Positions 11,743 to 20,300 of a DNA stretch of 64,000 bases are shown in pieces. Origin of the DNA: Symbiodinium natans. Its lineage: Eukaryota > Sar > Dinophyceae > Suessiales > Symbiodiniaceae. Each line of letters starts with the position of its first letter. The stretch's first letter is position 1. The position numbers and the translations under genes were made by a program. Location: positions 150,001-214,000 of the forward strand of contig CAJNDS010002194.1 of the NCBI GenBank assembly GCA_905221605.1. The letters run 5' to 3'. The notes under the pieces are model-generated. The model made no database searches. It was not told the origin of the DNA and saw nothing but the letters and a program-made list of their open reading frames with translations.

Positions 11743-12140
11743 CTTAGGGTTTAGGGTTTAGGGTTTAGGGTTTAGGGTTTAGGGTTTAGGGCTGGGGGTT
11801 GCGGGTTTAGGGCTTGGGGTTTGGGGTTTAGGGCCTGGGGTTTGGGGTTAAGGGTTTGGGGTTTAGGGTTCGGGGTTTAGGGCTGTGGGGTTTAGGGCTA
11901 GGGGTCTTAGGGTTTAGGGTTAGTGCTTTGGGGTGTTTAGTGTTTGGGGTTAATAATGTGGGGGTTTAGGGTCAGGGGTTTGGGGCTTAATTAGAGCTAG
12001 GGGTTGGGGTTTAGGGTTTAGGGTTAGAGGTTTTGGGGTTTAGGGTTTGGGGTTTAGGTTTGGGGTTCAGGGGTTTGGAGTTTGGGGCTTGGGCTTGGGG
12101 GTTAAATTTAGGTTTTTGGCTTTGGGGTTTAGGGTTCCCA
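11743..12140 (+). repeat. Degenerate TTTAGGG/TTTGGGG tract
   Basis: Starts with about seven perfect TTTAGGG units, then becomes a mixture of TTTGGGG, TTAGGG and longer variants. Confidence 0.88.
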
Positions 12141-12338
12141 CCCAAGCAACATCATCACAGAACTCCTGAACGCCTAAAGCAATCTTTGAAGGTCTCTGGA
12201 CCTGATACCCTGTAAAGCCTTACTAAACCCATCGAGTGTTCAATTCCTACCCCAGGAAGCTCCTGCGCATGCGATTTTGGCCCAGTAAAGAGATACCAGG
12301 ATGGCCGCGTGTTCCACCTTTGGCTGAATCCAGCTCTC

Positions 12339-12432
12339 CCTAAACCCTAAACCCTACACCCTACACCCTAAACCCTAAACCCTAAACCCTAAACCCTAAA
12401 CCCTAAACCCTAAACCCTAAACCCTAAACCCT
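12339..12432 (-). repeat. CCCTAAA array
   Basis: About 13 units, two CCCTACA variants. Confidence 0.94.
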
Positions 12433-12498
12433 GGTGTCATCTCATGTTCCGCTGCCTGTTTCCAGAGCCTTCTCCGTCTCGGCCTTCAGCCACCACTG

Positions 12499-12599
12499 GG
12501 GTGGTTGTCAAAATCATGATCGCTTTTGGGGTACCCTAAATATTAGGTGCCGTATCATAATCGGGATCCAGAAAGGCACCATAATTTTGACAACCACCC
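12499..12599 (+). mobile_element. 101-bp MITE with 4-bp target duplication, copy 1
   Basis: Terminal inverted repeats GGGTGGTTGTCAAAATCATG and the complement of CATAATTTTGACAACCACCC at the right end. It is flanked by ACTG on both sides (12495-12498, 12600-12603). The core includes GGGGTACCCTAAATATTAGG. It has no coding capacity, so it is a miniature inverted-repeat element needing a transposase in trans. A second copy of equal length, in reverse orientation, lies at 62453-62553. Confidence 0.85.
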
Positions 12600-12853
12600 A
12601 CTGACAGTTCTCCAAACGCGCTGATCCCCTTGCCTGATTTTTTTATTCTAAAAGAGCCTACCAACCCTAAACCCTGAACCCGAGAAGCAGGCACATGACA
12701 TATGAACCCTAAACCCTAAACCCTAAACCCCAAACCCAAATCCCTAAGCCCTAAACCCTAAATATTTGTTACCAGGTTGCTGTTTCTCCACAACAAGATT
12801 GAATTCCCCGAAAGTAATCTCGCCTCAATCTGCAAGCGTCCTGCAGTTGCTTG

Positions 12854-13047
12854 TAGGGTTTAGGGTTTAGGGTTTGGGGTTTAGGGGGTTTAGGGGGTTT
12901 AGGGGGTTTAGGGGGTTAAGGGGGTTTAAGGGGTTTAGGGGGTTTAGGGGGTTTAGGGGGTTTAGGGGGTTTAGGGGGCTTAGCGGGTTTAGGGGTTTAG
13001 GGGGTTTAGGGGGTTTGGGGGGTTTGGGGGGTTTGGGGGGTTTAGGG
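12854..13047 (+). repeat. TTTAGGGGG (9-bp) array
   Basis: About 20 units. It ends in TTTGGGGGG units and contains the unusual CTTAGCGGG unit also present in 11209-11670 on the other strand. Confidence 0.95.
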
Positions 13048-13180
13048 GCGAATTTTCCTCGAAGTAACCAAAAAAACGGCCGAGGAGGCCTCACCGGCCC
13101 TTCCTGAACACATTCTGGACCGCTCGCGGTCATCTTCCGAGGCGCTGGGCTTTCTGCCAGGGGGTCCGGGGTTGTTGGGG

Positions 13181-13277
13181 TCCTAAACCCTAAACCCTAA
13201 ACCCCAAACCCCAAACCCCAAACCCCAAACCCTAAACCCTAAACCCTAAATGCCAAACCCTAGGCCCTAAACCCTAC
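13181..13277 (-). repeat. CCCTAAA/CCCCAAA array
   Basis: About 13 mixed units. Confidence 0.92.
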
Positions 13278-13592
13278 ACCACTCTTACCGAAGCACATGA
13301 GCCTTGAACTCCTTTTTGGGCATAGGCATGTCTCCTTATTCGGCCTCCTTATTCGGCATAAGCACGCCTCCTTATTGAGCACATGCACGGCCCTTAGGGT
13401 TTGGGGCGTAGGGTTTAGGGCCCTGGGTTTTGGGGCGACTCATTCATTGGGTGTGAGGGACGGGGCTTTTGGCTTTAGAGTTCAGGGCCCTGCAGGGGAT
13501 AGATTAGATTCTGTAGTTTCTTCTAATGTTCTGGGGCTCTTTGTTCAGGGACTACTGGGAATGGATAGACTAGATATTTGTATGTTTGGGCG

Positions 13593-13845
13593 GCCCTCCC
13601 CCCCTCCCCCCCCTCCCCTCCCTCCCCCCCCTCCCCCCCTTCCCCTCCCCCCTCCTCCCCCCCCCCCTGCCCCCCTCCCCCCCCTCCCCCCCCCTCCCCC
13701 CCCCTCCCCCCCCTCCCCCCCCCCCCCCCCCCCCCCCCCGCCCTCCCATCCCCCCCCCCCCCCCCCTCTCCCCCCCCTCCCCCCCCTCCCCCCCCCCTCC
13801 CCCCTCCCCTCCCTCCCCCCCCCCCTTCCCTCCCCCCCCCCCCCC
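13593..13845. repeat. Polypyrimidine C/T tract
   Basis: About 250 bp that is almost purely C with single Ts every 5-10 bases (only a G and an A near 13740-13748). It yields Pro-rich pseudo-ORFs in all + frames and Gly-rich ones on the minus strand. The G-rich complementary strand could form quadruplex or triplex structures. Confidence 0.97.
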
Positions 13846-13968
13846 TAGTCGTGAGACATAATGACCTGAGCAGTGCGTCCTTTGGCTCTTCTCCCAACAG
13901 GAAACCCTTTGTTTGGTTCAGATCCTTCTTGTTTTGGCAACCGCCCGCTTTAGAAAGCCAACACTAAC

Positions 13969-14175
13969 CGAACCCCCTAAACCCCCCAAACCCCCCAAAC
14001 CCCCCAAACCCCCTAAACCCCCTAAACCCCCTAAACCCCCTAAACCCCCTAAACCCCTAAACCCCCCTGGACCCCCTAAACCCCCCAAAACCCCTGCACC
14101 CCCTAAACCTAAACCCCCTAGACCCCCTAGACCCCCTAGACCCCCGAGACCCCCGAGACCCCCTAGACCCTAAAC
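13969..14175 (-). repeat. CCCCCTAAA array with CCCCCTAGA units
   Basis: 9-bp units; the right end changes to CCCCCTAGA and CCCCCGAGA. Confidence 0.94.
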
Positions 14176-16028
14176 CCAGCTTGCGCTCTCGAAGCCCTCC
14201 AAGAGGCTTCCGTGCAGATCGGCAATGTCCGCTCTCCGCCACCGGAGTTGGAGTATGAGCTGATTTCTTCGCCACGGGGGTCCGGTGAGGCAGCGGCCCT
14301 TATGTTGTCAAGGGAGGCTCCAGGCCCTTCTTGGTGCACGGACAGACGCTAGCATGAAATGTTGGGCTTCGAAAGCCCTGTAGATCCCAACCCTCCTTAG
14401 TCAATATCAAGCAGGCTTTTACTAGGGATAAGTTGTATATTTACCCTTATTGGGTTCAAGAGGATGACATTTAAGAACATTTATCAGAGGGTTACAAAGG
14501 GCGGGGGGGGGGGGGGGGGGGGGGGTGGTGCGATGATAGGCCTGCTCGCCAATGAATTGCTTTCTTAGCTGATGTGCATATTGGGCAATTTCTATTCGAA
14601 TCTTATAGGGGCTATTCGGGGTTGACTATAATAGTGGTAAGCTACTTGTCTCTTGGATGCCAGAGCCCTAACTTCTTGTCTTTAAGGGTTCGGCTCTCTT
14701 ATCTGCCTAAACATCCCTCCACAGCAAGGTTAAGCCCTTACGCCTGAACCCTAAGCCCGAAACCCTTGTCTCCCAGCTTGCCTGGGAACCCAGGCTGAAT
14801 TCCTCCTGCTTGGGCTCTTACAGGGGTTCGGGGTTTAGGGTGTTTAGGATGTTTTGGGTTTAGGGGCGTAGGGTTTGGGCTGTAGGGTGTTCAGGATGTG
14901 TAGGGTTTTGCGGTTTAGGGTTTACCTGGGTGTGTAGGGTCTAGCGGCACAAGGGCTTGGGGTTTGGGGTTCACGATTGCTCAAGTAGACGCTTTCCGTG
15001 CAGGTCGGTGAATCCGCTCCTCCGAACCTCCAGGCCTCACCATGTGCTTGACTACCACCGAATTGAAATTTGGAACCCGAAACCCGAAGCCCTGAACCCT
15101 GACTCCTAAACCTAAATTTAAAGCTCTAAACCTTGTCGGTTCAGGGGTTATTCTGGGTGCATTCCAGCTTTTCGGGGCTCTTGTGACAGGAACTTAAGTG
15201 TAAGTTCCTGTAGTAGCGCAATATAATATGAGAAATGGCATGGTCTCCTTAAAGACGAAATAAATCCATAAACGCTGTAACCCCTAAGCCCTCAGACCTG
15301 AACCAAACCTGAACCCGACTTGTACAACCCTAAACGTTGAAGCCTCAACCCTAGACCCTGCAGCTGAATAACCCTAACTCTAAACCCTTAACCCGAAATC
15401 CCAAGCCCGAACCCTAAAACCGCAAACGCTCAACCGCAACCACAAGCCCAAAACCGAAGAAGACACATAAGACAATAGACGTCCCGAATTGCGGACTCAC
15501 CCACACATGACATCCATAGTAGGTAGATCTATAATTTCGGAAACCCACCCTGAACCCTAAACCCGAAACCCTAAACTCGAAACCCTAAACCCTAAACCCC
15601 CACATAGCGTAAACCCCCCACAGAGGTGGAGAGCATTCTCCATGTGTCTTCATGTAAAGCGGACTGGCGCACAGGGGACCTTTATAACAGCAGGCTTCGC
15701 GGACATTGATAGAAAGGAACTTCAGAACGCACGATAAGATTCGCAAGGGACCAACAAACTGAGGCAGGAACCTAAACCGTTTCGAATATTGTCAGCTTAT
15801 ACACAACGCCGTTAGCTGCGCCTCTTATTTCTACCCTAGCCTCAGGGTCCACTTGTGGTACGGTTATTGAATTTGGCATATTTAGAATGGTTTTTGGGTA
15901 CCTGACTCCATCATAGTATTACGACAAATGGACCCTCTGGGCTACATATAGGGCTTAGATTGTATAGCCTATGGCCGCGCAGGCCCAAAGCCCTAAATCC
16001 ACCCCCAACCCGAAGAACCCTGAAACCC
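14176..16028. other. 1.85-kb low-repeat region
   Basis: Mostly unique sequence with scattered single CCCTAAA-like units. It holds a run of 23 G at 14503-14525. No ORF above 60 codons apart from the edge of the 9-bp array, and no RNA gene recognised. Confidence 0.6.
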
Positions 16029-16203
16029 ACCCCTAAACCCTAAACCCTAAACCCGAAACCCTAAACCCTAAACCCTACACCCGAAACCCCAAACCCTAAA
16101 CCCTACACCCTCAACCCTCACCCCAAGCATCCCTTTCTGGCAGGGTAGCGTGCCGCTGCCAGAAGAACTGCCAAGCCTGATGGGTCCCGTGGTCAGCTTT
16201 GGG

Positions 16204-16370
16204 AAACCTTTTCTGGAGTTCACAGTCAGTTCCAAGGGCTTTGCTTTTGGGTTTAGGGTTTAGGGTTTGGGGGATTAGGGTTTAGGGTTTAGGGTTTAGG
16301 GTTTAGGGTTGACGGTTTAGGGTTTAGGGAACCCTTTTCTGGAGTTCAAAGTCAGTTCCAAGGGCTTTGT
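16204..16370 (+). repeat. Short direct duplication around a TTTAGGG array
   Basis: A ~41-bp sequence with CTTTTCTGGAGTTCA and GTCAGTTCCAAGGGCTTTG occurs at 16204-16244 and 16329-16370, 125 bp apart, with TTTAGGG units between. Confidence 0.8.
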
Positions 16371-16646
16371 TGTTGGGGGCATTGCAAGTTGCCAGTCCCA
16401 AGGGCTTGAGCGTGTTTTTTGGATGTCGGGTGGTAGGGTTTAGGGTTCCCTAAACCCTAAACCCTAAACCCTAAACCCTAAACCCTAAACCCTAAACCCT
16501 AAACCCTTAGTGTTGGTGTCCTTGCCTTTGGGGCGACTTGGGTAGAGCGACGCAGTTCGGAGGCCTTAAAAGGGGCTCCCAAAGCCCGGTGCCAAGAGCC
16601 CTTCGGGCGCGCGGGCGCGTGGCGTCTGTTTTGGCAGCCAAGGAGT

Positions 16647-16752
16647 CTCTGTTACCTTAATTACCCTACGCCCTTAAACAAAAAACAAACCTCTAAACTT
16701 TGGAGGTTTGTTGGTTTTTGTTCAAGGGTGTAGGGTAATTAAGGTAACAGAG
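16647..16752. mobile_element. 106-bp fold-back element
   Basis: Arms of about 48 bp: left from CTCTGTTACCTTAATTACCC (16647), right ending GGTAATTAAGGTAACAGAG (16752), almost perfectly complementary, meeting at CCTCTAAACTTTGGAGG. No clear target duplication is seen, so transposition is not proven; it may be a stem-loop formed by local inversion. Confidence 0.6.
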
Positions 16753-16866
16753 GTATATCAGAGGTGTTAAGAAGCACCATAGAGGCATGCGGAGGACGTT
16801 CTATCAAGCACGGCTCGCCAGGCAAGACCGCGCGTGTGCAAGAGGCGCTGCGTGAACGCCCTTCGC

Positions 16867-16957
16867 TACCCTAAACCCTAAACCCTAAACCCTAAACCCT
16901 AAACCCCAAACCCTAAACCCTAAACCCTAAACCCTAAACCCCAAACCCTAAACCCTA
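16867..16957 (-). repeat. CCCTAAA array, insertion site of element 1
   Basis: About 13 units, two CCCCAAA variants. Element 1 starts after the last CCCTA. Confidence 0.95.
16953..16957. repeat. Target-site duplication CCCTA, left side of element 1
   Basis: CCCTA directly precedes the 5' LTR and is the last unit of a CCCTAAA array (16867-16957). The same five bases follow the 3' LTR at 25818-25822. A sixth matching base (A) is possible if the LTR is taken to end in GT. Confidence 0.85.
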
Positions 16958-17245
16958 TGCGGAGCTGCAACTGGTATTGTAGAAAAGAGTTAGTGTTGAG
17001 AGTTGGAAGGGTTAATGAACCCGGAAAAACATGTTTGGCTCAAGATGGGCTTGAACAGAAAGCCACAAGTTCAAAAAGTAGTGCCTGGGTTCTTAGGGTT
17101 TGGTAAGGGTGTGGATTCCTTCCCCCTTTCCTTCCCCCCTGGGTTGCTCTTATCCGTGTTCTCGTTTGTTTCTTGGTTCGATCTGGGGAATATAGGTTCA
17201 GGGCGATTAGGGGAGTTGGTTTCCTTCCCTGGTTGTCCCCCCGTA
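16958..17245 (+). repeat. 5' LTR of element 1
   Basis: 288-bp long terminal repeat beginning TGCGGAGCTGC and ending GTCCCCCCGTA. The TG...TA termini replace the usual TG...CA, and element 2 has the same ends. It contains a spliced-leader-like stretch (17021-17044) and a polypyrimidine-rich middle part (about 17115-17145). No clear TATA box was seen; dinoflagellate promoters generally lack one. Confidence 0.93.
17021..17044 (+). other. Spliced-leader-like segment in 5' LTR, element 1
   Basis: The LTR contains CCGGAAAAACATG followed by TTTGGCTCAAG. The dinoflagellate spliced leader ends CCATTTTGGCTCAAG, so the last 11 bases match and the upstream part is degenerate. The better-preserved version is in element 2. 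It may be a relic of a trans-spliced transcript copied back into the LTR (inference) or a chance resemblance. Confidence 0.5.
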
Positions 17246-17260
17246 GGTTATGAGCCCAAA
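17246..17260 (+). promoter_or_regulatory. Primer-binding site of element 1 (Met-tRNA anticodon-loop type)
   Basis: Immediately after the 5' LTR the sequence reads GGTTATGAGCCCAAA. Its complement contains GGGCTCATAACC, which is the anticodon stem-loop of many methionine tRNAs (anticodon CAU). Canonical LTR elements instead match a tRNA 3' acceptor end. Priming from an internal, cleaved Met-tRNA is established for Drosophila copia and yeast Ty5. The same 15 bases occur in element 2, so the site is conserved. The exact primer of this organism is inferred. Confidence 0.75.
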
Positions 17261-17312
17261 TTAGGTTCCCTGCGGTTAAGTGTTCTTTCAAGGTTTTTGG
17301 GATTAAGAAGCA

Positions 17313-20300
17313 ATGCCTTCTCCCAAACGATGGCTCCAGCCTTCCTCGGATGGTGGACAGAATGGTGGAGCTGGAAACGGTGCAGCTGAGTCTCTGGGTG
17401 AAAGGACGGTGCTGGAAGAGGTGATGCCTGGCGCTGAAGAACATCTGGAAGAAGCCTTGGTTGCAGAATACTCCAATGTGGGTATAAATCCCAATGTGGA
17501 TATGGTTAGCAATGCTGAAGCTGAAGGACGTGCTGTTTCTGTATCGCCAAAGCCTGGTGAAAAAAGGAGCTGGGACGCGACTGGTGGTATAGACCGTGAA
17601 ATGGAGGTGACTGTTTTACGCGTGTTGCACAAACATGGGTACCAGCCGTCTACTTCGACTTCGGGCCGAATGATTGACCAAGGGTCTCAGACCAATCTGA
17701 GTGGAGAAGTGCTGCAAGCTGCCAGGAGGCCTCTGAACAAGATTAAAGGGGATCCCTCGGCGAGTTCCCTGGGTGGTGGAAGCGGTTACGAACAGAAGGG
17801 TGCGGACAGCTTTGAAGCCGCGCCAACTGCTGAATATGCCATGGGGGAAGAGGAGATCTTACAGATGGAGGCTGAAAGGTTGCGCCAGTTGTCAGAAGAA
17901 GAGGATGAGATGCGTCAAGTTTCTGAAAGGGATGGTTTTCGGAAGGATGAGCATCTGATCGAAGCGTGCGATGGGACAACGTGGGAATGGCACTTCCACG
18001 AAGATGGGAGACAGTATTACTACTGCCTGGATACGCAGGAAAGCAAGTGGACGCTGCCGGATGTAGGGGAAAAGGTGAAAAGCGACAACGTGGTTGGGTC
18101 TCCTTCGGGCAATGGGCTGGAAGTGGAGACTGAACTGGGTCCTTCATCGACTACACCGACATCTGAGTCTACGAAGGCAATCCAGGGTAGTGTAAATAGT
18201 GTAGGTGAAAAAGATTTTTCCTCTACTATCAGGGATAGCGGTCCTAGGGCTGGTGGTGACGCCCCGACCTCGGGTTCTCCTGATGAAGAGGGGATTTCTG
18301 GAAACCGAGCAGACATCGCTGAAGCTCAACATCTGGATCGGGAAGAGATGGAGGCGCTTTCTGAGGGTGTGGCAGCGGTGGAATCGGTGGGTCCAGAAGA
18401 AAAAATGCCCAATGTGGAGATCGGAATTGTGTCGGCTGCAGAAGAGCGAGTGGTGGATGTGGTGCCTGTCGTTCAGGAAGATGGCCCTGGAGATTTGGAT
18501 GACGAAGGGAAAAAGTTGTGCATTACGACTGAGGAGGTCTCTTCGTTTGGTGCCGAGAATTCTGCCATTCAAAGGGAAAAGGAAACTTCTGAAACTGCTG
18601 GAGACACGGTTGATCGGAAAGATGAGGCCTGGAGCGCCAATGAAGCGCGGGTCAACGCGCCAGATAGTACCTGGAGTGCAGAAAAAGCACGGGTTGAGGC
18701 GCATATGGTGTCACGTTCCGCGGATGACTGCAACAATGGGGCGCAGGTCTCTGTAGCAGCTGACGATGGAGGTTCACAGGTGGACGCACTGGTGCAGCCT
18801 GAAGTTAGCAGCGAGGAACGAAATGGCGAAGGCTACACCGGAGCCAATGAGGCAGCTGTGGTCAGCAACAATGGTGATTCTCTTTTGGAAACCATGGAGC
18901 CAAAGGAGCCTGCGGTGGAAGAAAATGTGCCTACCGCGGATGACCAATCCAATAGCCCTGTAGTGGAAGAAAATTTGCCTGCTGCAGAAGGTTTGAAAAA
19001 GGACTCCAATGGTGGGTCCACTCCCAGGAAGGGAGAGGTGTTGCCATCTGAAAGCTCGCCGGAAGTCGACACCGAGCGAACTGTAACGGATGAGGCAAAG
19101 CCATTGGCTGGAAAAAAGGAAGATCCTGAGCCCTTGGAGCACAAGATGGATGATCTTGTGGGACTCACGTCGGAGCAGGACGAGCAGTGTGACCCAAAGG
19201 TGGAAATAAAGGATGTGTCAGGAGCCGATGATACGGAGATGGTTTCTGAAGGGCATGCAAAGAGAGTGCCTCGAGCGGGAGCTTTGGAATCACCTGGGGA
19301 ACATTGCTATCAGGAGGGAGATGAGATCATTGGTCTAGTGCGCTGCATCAATGGGTATGGAGCCTTTTTGGACCATGGTGATATAAATGTATTGGTTCCT
19401 GCAGAAGGGAACAATGTACATCAGTTCAAATTTGGTGATACTGTCAATGGAACAGTGAAACGAGTGGAAGATGATGGTACCATAATCTTGGACACCTTTC
19501 TGGTTTTGGAAGAGGACGAGGAGGATTCCTCTTCAACGCTGCGCAAATGGAAGGACAGCGGCTGGGGTACATGGTGGACAGGCTCATGGCAGACTGGTCA
19601 ATGGTACAAAGGTTCCGATGGTCAATGGGACTGGAAGTCGGAAGAACAGCAGTCTCGCGAGTGGTTTGCCGAGTCAAAAGCATCCTCTAAGGAACAAGAG
19701 GAGGCTGAGCAGAAACAGCTCTATGGAGAAAAGATCTATCAAAATCTCCTGGAAGATGAAACAATAGATAATGACTATGTGGGCAAAATCACGGGGATGT
19801 TGCTGAGTCGTCCAATGGACGTGATTGTGGAGTGTATCGCAGATCATGCATTCCTGAATATTGAGGCTCGGAGCGCATACAACATCTTGCTAAGTGATGG
19901 TTGGAAGCCTGAGGAGACAGAACGTGCAGGTTTGGAAGAAACAACCACTTTTTCCCGGAAGCAGTACCACAACGCGCTCTACGAACTGGCACGCAAGAAA
20001 AGAAGATTTAGTGGACCAGTCGTGGGTGAAGCGGTGGCAATTTTGCTGAGCAAAGGGAAAGATGAGCTTTGGAACGAGCTGTGGTTGGACACCAAGCGAT
20101 TTCTGCAAGAGCTTGATGGTGCAATCGAGGAGATGAGTAAGAGGGAAAACAGGCCAATAGAAGCCTATATGGATCCCTATCAGTACAAAAAGGCTCACAC
20201 GACTCCGAAGACTGTGTCACCTGGATACAGCAAGCTGTGCAAGTTCTTCAATCAAGGGAGGTGTCGAAATGGAGATGGGTGTTCCTATGAACATCGTCGT

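Larger units (their letters stand above)
1..16952. other. Telomere-repeat mosaic without recognisable genes (left part)
   Basis: Short arrays of TTTAGGG or CCCTAAA, alternating in orientation every few hundred bases, are separated by unique islands of about 100-700 bp. Islands without a specific feature include 1-430, 606-1190, 1776-2195, 2310-2460, 3430-3600, 4170-4260, 5270-5760, 6917-7245, 7300-7700, 8290-8620, 8990-9095 and 13280-13590. They contain only short, overlapping ORFs without a recognised motif. No tRNA or rRNA was seen. Confidence 0.7.

Noticed and set aside
13297-13967. Pro-rich and Gly-rich ORFs of 91-183 codons
   Set aside because: Produced by the C/T tract, open in all plus frames and on the minus strand.
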